From NCBI GenBank assembly GCA_030149205.1, contig JASBSB010000007.1:486473-550472 (forward strand): 64,000 nucleotides of DNA, in the 5' to 3' direction. Numbering within the stretch: position 1 is the first letter of the stretch; every line of letters starts with the position of its first letter. A model generated the notes under the pieces. It was not told the DNA's origin and ran no database searches. It saw nothing but the letters and a program-made list of their open reading frames with translations. The position numbers and the translations under genes were made by a program. The DNA comes from Candidatus Heimdallarchaeota archaeon (GTDB lineage: Archaea > Asgardarchaeota > Heimdallarchaeia > Heimdallarchaeales > Kariarchaeaceae). Of this stretch, positions 37,155 through 45,994 are shown in pieces.

Positions 37155-39327
37155 GTTCAACAATCTCCCAAGAATGGTCATCTACTTTTCTAATAAATCC
37201 TGCAGCTTCCAGTTGAAGCAATGTGCGGGATATTAGAACTTGACTGGTTGAATTAATCCTGAGTTTGATTTCCTGAGTGTCTTTAATTCCATCCATAACC
37301 ATCAAGGCAAGGATCTCAAATTGTGGTTCTTTAAGCAATACCGATATTGGGCTCCCTAGTTCAGCTTTCAAGATTCCTTGTTCCTTAAGTCTTTTTGCCA
37401 GTTCCAACAAGATTTCTTCATTGTTTTTAATCTTCTCACTTCTCTCCTCTTGATCTTTTTTCTCCTTCTCTAATCTCTGGATCTCATTCTCTCTCCTCTG
37501 ATCCTCATTTATCGTTGCATCAAGTTTTTGGGAGAGAGTCCAATATCCATTAATTTTTTGTTCTATCATTCGATCAGCTTCCAATTTTCTAAGTGTCCTG
37601 TCAACCAAGACAGGTGAAATATTTGATACCTTTTGTTTAAGTTGTTCAGCACTTAAATCCTCATTCAATTTTAAAGCTTGAATGATTTGAAACTCAGGGA
37701 TCTGAACAAAAGCACTGTCATCCAAGTCAGGGCTTGAAGCATACCCTAACTTAAAGAGAGCTTTCTTGAACCCTCTTAGAGACTCATCATTTTCTGTTGG
37801 GGAGTTTTTTGAAGTGTTTTTATTGGAAGATTCTGGTTTTGGTTTTTCCTTTGTCAGCCTGGCTTCAATCTTTGGGTTTATTGCATACTGGTATGCTTCT
37901 TCTACTATTAGTTGATCCGCTGAAAGATTACTAAGCATCATTGATAGAGATTCTGACTCTTCAACAGAGTTTTCAATCTCTGATCGTGATATGGGACCTT
38001 TTGCGGCAATAATCTTCAATAATGTATACTCATTTGTTTGAGTCGAAAGTTTCAATTTTTCAGGGTTATAACCCTTTTCTTTTAGTAATAAGATGATTGG
38101 ATCCTCCAGATCAGTGGGGCGAACCAAACTGTCGTCTGTCCTCTTAGGTTCAGGTCTCACACTTACATCATCAGATATATTTTCATCATTAATGCTTTTT
38201 GAAATCATCTCTTCTTTTTGTTCAGGCACCTCTGGTAGTTCCTCTTGATTACTTTCAGATATTTTGGTCTTGGTTGCTCTAGAATTTACGCTAAGCAAGG
38301 AGTTAATTTTACCAACCTTCGAAGGTGAGAGTTTCACTCTACGTAGAGCTCCTAAAAGTTGGTCACCTATCACCCAGGCATAATCAGATTCATCTTGACG
38401 AATCATACCATCAGACGCTAGATTTGAAAGCTCCATTGCTAGAAGAATCTCTGGGTTTACATCCTTCTCTATTTCTGAGTCGGAAACAGGTTGCTTTTCA
38501 TTGACCACGTTTAATATTTCGAAGGTAGGTTTATTGATTATTTCAAGTATGTCTACAGTGTTAAAGTAATTTAGATTTGCTAATGCAGTTGCCAGTGTAA
38601 TCTTCTCTAAGTTATCAGGCTGCTCCACAAAAAATTGATGCTCCTCAGGGGTTTCTTCTTTAATTTCCTCTGCAAAAGGACTATATTTTGGATTTAAAGC
38701 CTCTTTAAGTCGATCACTTAGCATCCATTTATAATTGCCAGTTTGTGCAATTAACCCCTCACCAACAAGATTTGAAAGAATCATCTGAAGAGAGGATGTA
38801 GTTTTTGCAGCGAGCTCTAGCTCAGTTGTAGAAATCTCCTCCTTCTCAGAGAGTATATTCAATACCTCTAATTCTGGGATATTCAACAAATCGCTGTATT
38901 TCTGATAAGGGTAAGTTATGCCAAGGGTTTCCAGTGCCTCCACTAGTCTCCTTATGCCAGATTTTTTGGGAGAAGTACCTCTTTTATACATGGGCTCATC
39001 AGAATCAGTCAACTCAGATTCTTTCAATTCTCCCTCTTTTTTCATCAGTATTTCTTTGAAGTCTTGAGAAATCGTCCATTTATAGTTCGTATTAAGTTGA
39101 ACTATTAGGTTATCAATTTTCAAGTTTGACAAAGTCATTGCAAGCGAGGAATTTTCAGGGAGGAAGGGTGTAAGTTCATCCTCTGCGACTTCGTTGTTAT
39201 CAAAAATGTATTTTAAGATTTTAATTTCAGTCACTGTCTCTAATTCACGCAGAGAATTAACTGAGGGAAGTGTATAACCCTTTTTCTTTAATTCCTCAGC
39301 GATGATTTTTAGTGTAACATCTTTCAT
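37123..39327 (-). CDS. Protein with six tandem winged-helix-like repeats
   Basis: 734 residues with six copies of an 85-90 residue unit at about 5-94, 126-211, 243-328, 408-491, 518-605 and 640-724, joined by charged, probably disordered linkers; 605-640 is a likely coiled coil. Each unit has a conserved core: a leucine-rich first helix, P-[ET]-[FL]-E-[IV]-L, then S-L-x-M-x-L-S-N-L-x-x-[DE]-x-[LM]-I, then an aromatic-containing wing (YKW, YAW, YWT, SWE). This pattern fits degenerate winged helices. No enzyme domain or membrane segment. I do not recognise a named family. DNA binding or protein scaffolding are both possible. Confidence 0.75.
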   Translation of the reverse strand: MKDVTLKIIAEELKKKGYTLPSVNSLRELETVTEIKILKYIFDNNEVAEDELTPFLPENSSLAMTLSNLKIDNLIVQLNTNYKWTISQDFKEILMKKEGELKESELTDSDEPMYKRGTSPKKSGIRRLVEALETLGITYPYQKYSDLLNIPELEVLNILSEKEEISTTELELAAKTTSSLQMILSNLVGEGLIAQTGNYKWMLSDRLKEALNPKYSPFAEEIKEETPEEHQFFVEQPDNLEKITLATALANLNYFNTVDILEIINKPTFEILNVVNEKQPVSDSEIEKDVNPEILLAMELSNLASDGMIRQDESDYAWVIGDQLLGALRRVKLSPSKVGKINSLLSVNSRATKTKISESNQEELPEVPEQKEEMISKSINDENISDDVSVRPEPKRTDDSLVRPTDLEDPIILLLKEKGYNPEKLKLSTQTNEYTLLKIIAAKGPISRSEIENSVEESESLSMMLSNLSADQLIVEEAYQYAINPKIEARLTKEKPKPESSNKNTSKNSPTENDESLRGFKKALFKLGYASSPDLDDSAFVQIPEFQIIQALKLNEDLSAEQLKQKVSNISPVLVDRTLRKLEADRMIEQKINGYWTLSQKLDATINEDQRRENEIQRLEKEKKDQEERSEKIKNNEEILLELAKRLKEQGILKAELGSPISVLLKEPQFEILALMVMDGIKDTQEIKLRINSTSQVLISRTLLQLEAAGFIRKVDDHSWEIVEPTGENEQDQP

Positions 39328-39434
39328 TATTAATTACTAACCATAAATTTTCCCCCTTGTTAAATTTATTATGAATGAATAGATAATTTCTGATAAAATA
39401 ATTACATCTCAATCATCTAACCAAAAAAATTAAG

Positions 39435-39444
39435 GTTTAATTAA
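39435..39444 (+). promoter_or_regulatory. TATA box of the NAD kinase gene
   Basis: gtttaattaa, centred about 26 nt upstream of the ATG at 39465. Confidence 0.5.
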
Positions 39445-39464
39445 CACCTACAAAACTGAAAATT

Positions 39465-40391
39465 ATGGAGATTAATGGTATCTGTGTAAGCGCAAAAGAA
39501 CACAGTGAATTTACACTGATCAAGGAATACATTATTTCACATTCCCCTACAATTAAGGTAATTCCTTTCAGAAATGTTCTGAAGAATAAAAAATTGTTGG
39601 AAAACTGTCAGTTTATTTTTACTGTGGGCGGTGATGGCTCTGTTGCATGGCTGGTAGGAACCTTCTTTAAGACATTTGGAACAGTCGATGGGTTAAAACC
39701 AATTGTTCCTGTGACGAGACCGAGCTCCATTGGATACCTAAAACAGCTTGAATTTGGGAGGGAAAAATTCTTAGAAGGATTTGAAAAGATAGTCAATGGT
39801 GATTTCTCGATTCACAACAGAACAGTTCTAAAAACTGAGGTGTTTGGTCAAAGCTTCTTGGCAGTAAATGAAATCTACATCCAGGTCAACCCTCACTTAG
39901 CATCGTTTGTCTTATCAATTCGTGGAAAGGAAAACCAAGATTTTCAGACAATAACATCAACAATGGCTGATGGAATAATGATTTCTACCCCTATTGGTTC
40001 CACTGGTTGGGCTCTCTCACATGGTGGTGAAATTATATTAAACGAAGACTCCTTGCAAGTATTAATCCTAGGGGGAATTCATTCCTCCGCAAATTTTGTT
40101 CTTCCTCGAGACCAAATTAGGGTACACCTCACCTTAAAAAATTCAACCATTACTGAACATGTGATAGATGCCTATAATGAGGCTAGACTGAAAGAAAACC
40201 TATCTGCAGATAACAATCCACAACGTACACTAGAAATTCTTTATGGACCGAGACTGATATTAGATGGAAAGGTTGTAGAGTTTGGAATTGATGAGATAAC
40301 CATAGATCCAACAGATTCCATACCATTTGTGGTACTTCAAACTCATACTGAAGTGGAAAAGGTTCGAAAGCTGACTGAATTCCCGTTTTAG
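39465..40391 (+). CDS. nadK: NAD kinase
   Basis: Phosphorylates NAD to NADP. The family motifs are in place: GGDGS at 55-59, the NE motif in AVNEIYI, and the glycine-rich substrate site ADGIMISTPIGSTGWALSHGG (quoted in part), followed by the C-terminal beta domain. 308 residues, near the usual length. It converges on the next gene with no gap. Confidence 0.9.
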   Translation: MEINGICVSAKEHSEFTLIKEYIISHSPTIKVIPFRNVLKNKKLLENCQFIFTVGGDGSVAWLVGTFFKTFGTVDGLKPIVPVTRPSSIGYLKQLEFGREKFLEGFEKIVNGDFSIHNRTVLKTEVFGQSFLAVNEIYIQVNPHLASFVLSIRGKENQDFQTITSTMADGIMISTPIGSTGWALSHGGEIILNEDSLQVLILGGIHSSANFVLPRDQIRVHLTLKNSTITEHVIDAYNEARLKENLSADNNPQRTLEILYGPRLILDGKVVEFGIDEITIDPTDSIPFVVLQTHTEVEKVRKLTEFPF

Positions 40392-41021
40392 CTATACTAA
40401 AAGATTTTCAAATGCTAAGTACATAAAGATTGCACCTATCATGCTTACAACATGAAAAAGGTCATTGTGGTTGAAGTTTTTATGTAAAGTGATCTGCTTT
40501 ACCTGAATAAACGAGGCTAAAAATACGGTGATGAAACCAAGTATGAGGTAAAGGGATCCAATATCCCCTGAAATAATGAACTCAACACTTGAAATTAAGA
40601 AGGCAATCACCATTACAAAACCATAAAATACAACAGTGTGTCTAAATAACTTACTCTTATTAACCTTGTAAATGTAAAACGTTAGCACTCCAAGCATTAT
40701 TAGATTGATGTAATCTGTAAATGGAGGGACAAAATATAATGTTGATATCCCTAAAAATAGGGATGTTGTAGAGATTCCAATAGTGAACAAGGTAAGAGTC
40801 CAAATTTTTGAATCCAGATTTTCCCCCAACATTAATTTAAATCCATGACTTGTTCCCCCCAGAAGTCCTCCCATCCCAAGAAATAGCCAATATGATTGGA
40901 TAAAATAAAAGGCTTGAGTTGGTTGTTTTGTAAGAAACAATGCAATAAAAAAGATCAATGACTCTACAAATATCAGGTAATCAGTTATTAAGGTCGTAGG
41001 CTCTGTAATCTTTAATTGCAT
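40392..41021 (-). CDS. Seven-TM membrane protein, CREST/ceramidase-like
   Basis: 209 residues with about seven membrane spans. Polar residues within the spans recall the CREST superfamily of membrane metal hydrolases (ceramidase, PAQR, hemolysin III): an acidic residue in the first span (E20), SH at 58-59 (GGTSHG), and HNDLFH near the C terminus (H185, H190). It resembles the DUF6962 type as I remember it. A lipid amidase or esterase role is inference only. TATA-like tttataaatagg about 27 nt upstream of the ATG. Confidence 0.6.
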   Translation of the reverse strand: MQLKITEPTTLITDYLIFVESLIFFIALFLTKQPTQAFYFIQSYWLFLGMGGLLGGTSHGFKLMLGENLDSKIWTLTLFTIGISTTSLFLGISTLYFVPPFTDYINLIMLGVLTFYIYKVNKSKLFRHTVVFYGFVMVIAFLISSVEFIISGDIGSLYLILGFITVFLASFIQVKQITLHKNFNHNDLFHVVSMIGAIFMYLAFENLLV

Positions 41022-41180
41022 TCAATTATTACATTATATCCTATTTATAAAAATTTCAGTTCACAGGTTTTTAGAATCGAATTTCTCAGTGAAAATTGAA
41101 AGAACTGTATAATGGTTTAGTTCTAAAAATATATTTAAAATGACAACAATTGACAGTTTATTTTCTTAATTATGTTAATA

Positions 41181-42143
41181 TTACTCAATTTTTTCTAATT
41201 TGACCTCAATTTCATCTTCAACTTCTACAGTGTCTCTATATCTAACTGTACCTTCAACCTTGGTATTCTTACCGATCTTAATTATATCCCCAATAACATC
41301 ACCCTTTACAACAGTATTTGAAAGTGAGATACTCTTTCCCTCGACATTCTGCTCGATGATTAATGGTTTTGGATTCTTAACGGTTCCAAAACCTCCGATG
41401 ATGTTTTTTACGATGTTGTTTATCATTGATTTTAGCTCCAAAAAATCAATGTTATCATCAATATGAAGGTCTATATCATCATCATTCATGATATAAGAAA
41501 AGTTTCTAGAATTCACTGAGATTTCATCTGCGTACAAAGAACCCCCAATATTTCCACCACCCTCAGAAATAAATTCTAAGGCGTGAACATCCTCCTTTAT
41601 ATCCAATGCTCCATCAGATTTGAGCAGATTCTTTGAGGTAAGGCTTAAACATGAGATCTTTCCACTGACCTTTATGTCATGTTGGCTTAACACATGTCCA
41701 TTAACATTTAATTTCCCTGAAATTTTAAGATCCTCACCAACCTCCAAATCTTCACTAATCTCAACCTTCCCTGCAACCTTAAAATTTTCTCCAATTGAGA
41801 CCCTTCCATCGACAACCATTTTTCCAGCAATCTTTGCGGTTTCAGCAATCACTAAATCGTCTTGTATTGACGCTTTTCCAGCCACAGAAAGACTTTCAGC
41901 TTCAACTTTTCCCCTAGAAATAAAGCTACCAGCCACTTTTATTGGTCCCTTGATCTTCCCACCACCAATTGATTTCGACCCAGTTATTGATAATTTGTCC
42001 TGGTCAATTCTGTCTGGCTCTTCATGATCCAGTAATCCTATCTTGTCAAGCTGTTGTTTAAGTGCTACATACTCATCTTCGGAGATCTCACCACTTTGCA
42101 ATTTCTCTTCCAATGAATCTCGTAATGACTTTGATTCTGTCAT
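41181..42143 (-). CDS. Bactofilin-like polymer-forming protein with SHOCT-like N terminus
   Basis: 320 residues. Residues 4-38 form a SHOCT-like helical pair (LEEKLQSGEISEDEYVALK). The rest is a right-handed beta-helix made of short repeats such as GKASIQDDLVIAETAKIAGK and GEDLKISGKLNVNGH, ending in VKGDVIGDIIKIGKNTKVEG, as in bactofilins. Such proteins polymerise into filaments without nucleotide. No membrane anchor. A polar break at about 215-260 separates two helical blocks. Confidence 0.78.
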   Translation of the reverse strand: MTESKSLRDSLEEKLQSGEISEDEYVALKQQLDKIGLLDHEEPDRIDQDKLSITGSKSIGGGKIKGPIKVAGSFISRGKVEAESLSVAGKASIQDDLVIAETAKIAGKMVVDGRVSIGENFKVAGKVEISEDLEVGEDLKISGKLNVNGHVLSQHDIKVSGKISCLSLTSKNLLKSDGALDIKEDVHALEFISEGGGNIGGSLYADEISVNSRNFSYIMNDDDIDLHIDDNIDFLELKSMINNIVKNIIGGFGTVKNPKPLIIEQNVEGKSISLSNTVVKGDVIGDIIKIGKNTKVEGTVRYRDTVEVEDEIEVKLEKIE

Positions 42144-42163
42144 AACTTAAGTTCTACTTACTC

Positions 42164-42176
42164 AAATAAATATATC
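42164..42176 (-). promoter_or_regulatory. TATA box of the bactofilin-like gene
   Basis: gatatatttattt on the minus strand, about 27 nt upstream of the ATG at 42143. Confidence 0.55.
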
Positions 42177-42257
42177 TACGAATTATGTAGTTATAACATT
42201 TCTATTTGGATATTATTCTTACACCTATGGGTTAAAGCAATAGTCTTCAGCAATTTA

Positions 42258-43460
42258 TTACTCTGATGTGATAATTCCTGTCTCTTGAATTTCAAATACA
42301 GCTTCACTTTCTGGTAAAACAGGACTGTCAAAAACCCTGATGACTCTCTTTTCTCCTTTGGATTTACGCAAATAAAATCTAGTTCCAGCCCAATGTCCCA
42401 TAATGTTCCCTCCAACGGCTGTTGTTGGATCACCAAAAAACTGAGCTGGGTTTGATTGAACTTGATTTGTTACTATAACAGCACATTCGTATGTGTCTGC
42501 AATTCTGTGTAATGTGTTCAAATGAGAGTTCAAAGTTTGCTGTCTATCGGCGAGGGTGCCTCTTCCTGAATATTCTGCCCTAAAGTGAGCTGTGACAGAA
42601 TCAATGATCACAACACCATATTCAGATTGCTCTGATCCTAACCACTGCAACAACTGTACAACTGCAGCCTGTTGTTGATCTGAATTTCTAACCCTTGCAT
42701 ACTTAATATCTTTTAAAATATCTTCAATTGATTTCTCCCAACCAGTTTCCTCTTTTAACCTTTGAGCCATCTGAACAATTCTTGATGGTGAGAAAGTCCC
42801 CTCAGTATCGATATATACTGCTTTCATCTCAGCCCCACCATTAACCCTAGGTAGTTGAACTGTTACAGCTAGTTGATGAGATAGTTGGGACTTTCCAGAC
42901 CTAAATGCACCAAACAACTCATAGGTCTCTCCAAGCCTTACTCCACCTTTTCCAATGTCAGGAATGAAAGTCAGATTGTCTATACTTTCCGCACCAAAGG
43001 TGAAGCAAAGAGTCTCCTTTTGTTTGTTTAGTAGTTCTAATCCAGTTGTAAAGAAACCACCTCTTATATCATTTGTAATAAACTGCTGATATTTTTGTGC
43101 AGCAGCAGTAGTTAAACCATATCGTTCCTCCAATTCTTTGATAGGGGTTGTCTCCAATAACTGAAAATTAATTCCCTTCTCTCTAAGTGATTTAGCTGTG
43201 GTTGGACCAATTCCCTCCACGTCCTCTAAAGTTAGCTCAGATTGATAGGCCTCATATTTATCAGGGATCAGTTCTGAAATAGCAGACTTAATTTTTTTCA
43301 TTAAAGTCCTGGTTAAACCAAGCTCCTCTAGCTCGGCAAGAGACATTTCCATGATTTGGTCTGGAGAAGACACACCAGAGCTTTCTAATATCTCTGAAGT
43401 TTTCTTCCCTAGCCCAGGTATGTCTGTCAATTTAAGGTCAATCTGACTTGATACATTCAC
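42258..43460 (-). CDS. radA: RadA recombinase with two N-terminal HhH domains
   Basis: Archaeal RadA/Rad51 strand-exchange ATPase. Counting from GTG 43475, Walker A is GAFRSGKS at 189-196, AVYIDTEGTF follows, Walker B is VVIIDSVTAHFR, and the L2 region is TNQVQSNPAQFFGDPTTAVGG (quoted in part). The N terminus is unusual: two helix-hairpin-helix units, IPGLGKKTSEIL at 19-30 and VEGIGPTTAKSL at 86-97, where most RadA proteins have one, so the protein is about 60 residues longer than usual. No intein. Start: the frame is open from GTG 43475, but the TATA box at 43482-43491 is placed for GTG 43460, which I use. Confidence 0.92.
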   Translation of the reverse strand: MNVSSQIDLKLTDIPGLGKKTSEILESSGVSSPDQIMEMSLAELEELGLTRTLMKKIKSAISELIPDKYEAYQSELTLEDVEGIGPTTAKSLREKGINFQLLETTPIKELEERYGLTTAAAQKYQQFITNDIRGGFFTTGLELLNKQKETLCFTFGAESIDNLTFIPDIGKGGVRLGETYELFGAFRSGKSQLSHQLAVTVQLPRVNGGAEMKAVYIDTEGTFSPSRIVQMAQRLKEETGWEKSIEDILKDIKYARVRNSDQQQAAVVQLLQWLGSEQSEYGVVIIDSVTAHFRAEYSGRGTLADRQQTLNSHLNTLHRIADTYECAVIVTNQVQSNPAQFFGDPTTAVGGNIMGHWAGTRFYLRKSKGEKRVIRVFDSPVLPESEAVFEIQETGIITSE

Positions 43461-43481
43461 AATATTAATTATCACATTCTC

Positions 43482-43491
43482 AATTATAAAG
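43482..43491 (-). promoter_or_regulatory. TATA box of radA
   Basis: tttataattg on the minus strand. It lies only 12 nt from GTG 43475 but 27 nt from GTG 43460, so it favours the later start with a leaderless mRNA. Confidence 0.5.
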
Positions 43492-43586
43492 AGATGCTGA
43501 GACCAAATTAAAAGTAAATTCTATATGGTACCCTCTAAAACTTCGATAATTTAAGACACCTAAGCCAATAATTTGAAATAAGTATA

Positions 43587-44204
43587 ATGAGAGAAAATTT
43601 AGTGAATGAATCTATAGTATCAACAACCCTGTATTCAAGGTATGCAAAACTGCTGGCACTCATGCTTTTTTCTCAGGTATTGGTTTTTTTAATACTCAGT
43701 AACACATTTCCAACATCCATTCTACGTGTGTTTGCATTTATTTTGGCTGTGGGGTTTGTCTATATATTTTATAGGTTTTCTCTGCTCATTCAAGAGTTAA
43801 TTTTCATAAAAAAAAACAAAACCAAGGTGTATCTCTCTGCCTTGACATATCTTTTTCTATCCTCCCTAGTGTATCTAATCGGGTTTCTAGGATTTCTAGT
43901 TCCTTCCGGAAGTTTTGCCTTTCTTAATTCCTTAATTTTTGTCTTGAACCAGTTATCTGTTGGTATTTTCTTTCTCTGGCTATTATTTATAGGACAAGGA
44001 TTACCAGGGGAAATGTCCTTTAGACAAATTTATCTATATGTCGCATCACTTGGAATTTTTATTTGGACAGTAGTAGTTTTTGAGGTTATATACAGGGGAA
44101 CCATTGTGTTACTCAATCTTGAAACCTTTTTTCTCTTTATTTTCTCACCTGCTGCATTGTTCTTATGGGCATCTTATCTCCCCCAAACTCTGAGGTTGAA
44201 ATAA
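43587..44204 (+). CDS. Membrane protein, about six TM segments
   Basis: 205 residues, highly hydrophobic, with spans near 22-38, 44-64, 82-105, 113-137, 148-168 and 175-195. No family recognised. It converges on the ABC exporter gene with a 2-nt gap. Confidence 0.6.
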   Translation: MRENLVNESIVSTTLYSRYAKLLALMLFSQVLVFLILSNTFPTSILRVFAFILAVGFVYIFYRFSLLIQELIFIKKNKTKVYLSALTYLFLSSLVYLIGFLGFLVPSGSFAFLNSLIFVLNQLSVGIFFLWLLFIGQGLPGEMSFRQIYLYVASLGIFIWTVVVFEVIYRGTIVLLNLETFFLFIFSPAALFLWASYLPQTLRLK

Positions 44205-44206
44205 AC

Positions 44207-45994
44207 TTATCGAGTTGTTTTAATTTTATCCAGATACTTCGCTGATTGACTCTGAAAATACAATTGGTATAATTCGGCGTAGACTCCATTCCTCTCCAAT
44301 AATTCATTATGGCTTCCTGTCTCCAGAACTCGTCCTTTTTCGATAACAACAATCAGATCACTGTTTAATATTGTTGTTAGACGATGAGCAATTACTACAG
44401 CAGTTCTGTCTGATAAAAGCGAATCAGTTGCCTGTTGGATTTTAGATTCAGTATATAGATCGACCGATGATGTGGCTTCATCTAAAATTATCACCTCAGG
44501 TTTTGTTAAAAGGACCCTAGCAAATGAAATCATTTGTCGTTGACCAGCAGATAAATTTTTTCCACCCTCTGCAACTATTGAATCTAATCCTTCAGCAAGC
44601 TCTTCAATAAATTCTTTGGCTTGTACAACCTCTAACACCTCCCATATTACCTTATCTGTCGCTGTTGGATTGACAAATCGCAAATTGTCTCGTAACGTTC
44701 CTTTGAACAAAAACAGAGATTGACTGACTAATCCAAAATTTTGGCGGAGAGATTGTAATTTATATTCCAAAAAGCTATTTGCTCCAATAATTATCTCACC
44801 ATGAGTTGGCTCATAAAACCTCATCAGAAGATGAGCTAAGGTAGATTTTCCTGCTCCTGTATGGCCAACCAGTGCTACTTTCTTATTTGGGTTGATCTTG
44901 AATGACACATCATTCAGAATTCTTTTTCCTTTCTCATATTCAAAATCCACATGATCTACTAAAATAGGCTCATCTACAAATTCAGGAAGGTCGACTCCCA
45001 ACTCCAGGTTCTCTTTGTTTTTATCATCAATCAGGTTTCTCACTCGTTCTATAGTTGCAAAAACAGATTGGAAACGTGTGTAGTTTCTGGCTAAGCCAGC
45101 TGCTGGTTCATGAAAGAAATCAATGAGAAATACAAACAAGTAAAATGTATCAAGAGATAAGTTACCTGTACTTACCTGAAAAGACCCAACCATCAATATT
45201 AAAATCAGTGACAGATTTCTCATAAAATCATTTATTGGGCCTATAATGAAGATACCAACAGCCCTTTTCACAGATGATTTGTAAGTTGCCTCATTTGTCT
45301 GAACGAACTGAGCGATGTTAGTTTGCTCCCTTCCAAATGCCTTGCTTATTGTGATTGCTCTCATGTTTTCACTGAATCTCTGATTCACCTGCCCAAAATT
45401 TCTTCTCCATTCTTTCTCAACACGCCTCTGATACTTTCTTAATAAGAATCCAACAATGAAAAAGGTTGGGAAAAGAAGGAGAGAGATCACTGTTAGGATC
45501 GGGGAGAAAAAGAATAATATAATTATCAAAGCAAATAATTTAATGAGGTTTGCTACAATAAATGCAAAGTTGTTTCCCGTATCATAAAGCTCCTGTATGT
45601 CGTTTGTTAACGCTGAGGTTAATACACCTGTCTCATTTTGTGAGTAGAAAGAAACACTGTTGTAGACCACGTTGTTAAATGCATCAATCCTCATGTTGTT
45701 CACCACCCGAGAATTCAACCGCAAAATTAACATTCCCTGAAAAAGGGTTGTAAACCAGTTAACAATGACTATGGAAAAGTAAAGAAATATGGGCAATAAC
45801 ACAATCTGAAACTGAGAAAAGTTTTCATGGACAGCTATCAAATTAGAGAAGGCAGACTTAAACAAAAAGGGAGCGATTACAGAAAGTATGATATTTAATC
45901 CGAGAAAGAGTAGTACACCTTTGAAAAATCTTCCCTCCTGACTGACATAGCCCCATAAAAATGAAAGGTGATCTCTATCTGAACTAATCTGCAA
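44207..45994 (-). CDS. ABC exporter half-transporter, catalytic subunit
   Basis: 595 residues: six-helix membrane domain about 20-310, ATPase about 345-580. Walker A GHTGAGKST, altered signature LSAGQ, Walker B with glutamate VIILDEATSSVD, H-loop VIAHR. Second gene of the pair, overlapping the partner by 11 nt. The start is either TTG 45994, or ATT at 45986-45988, which lies 6 nt after the Shine-Dalgarno GAGGTGA (45995-46001); the TTG sits directly against that site. Confidence 0.9.
   Translation of the reverse strand: MQISSDRDHLSFLWGYVSQEGRFFKGVLLFLGLNIILSVIAPFLFKSAFSNLIAVHENFSQFQIVLLPIFLYFSIVIVNWFTTLFQGMLILRLNSRVVNNMRIDAFNNVVYNSVSFYSQNETGVLTSALTNDIQELYDTGNNFAFIVANLIKLFALIIILFFFSPILTVISLLLFPTFFIVGFLLRKYQRRVEKEWRRNFGQVNQRFSENMRAITISKAFGREQTNIAQFVQTNEATYKSSVKRAVGIFIIGPINDFMRNLSLILILMVGSFQVSTGNLSLDTFYLFVFLIDFFHEPAAGLARNYTRFQSVFATIERVRNLIDDKNKENLELGVDLPEFVDEPILVDHVDFEYEKGKRILNDVSFKINPNKKVALVGHTGAGKSTLAHLLMRFYEPTHGEIIIGANSFLEYKLQSLRQNFGLVSQSLFLFKGTLRDNLRFVNPTATDKVIWEVLEVVQAKEFIEELAEGLDSIVAEGGKNLSAGQRQMISFARVLLTKPEVIILDEATSSVDLYTESKIQQATDSLLSDRTAVVIAHRLTTILNSDLIVVIEKGRVLETGSHNELLERNGVYAELYQLYFQSQSAKYLDKIKTTR

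Noticed and set aside
41200..42027. Rightward open frames of 88 and 135 codons rich in Ser/Phe/Pro
   Set aside because: Antisense to the bactofilin-like gene; the composition is what the repeat codons give on the opposite strand.
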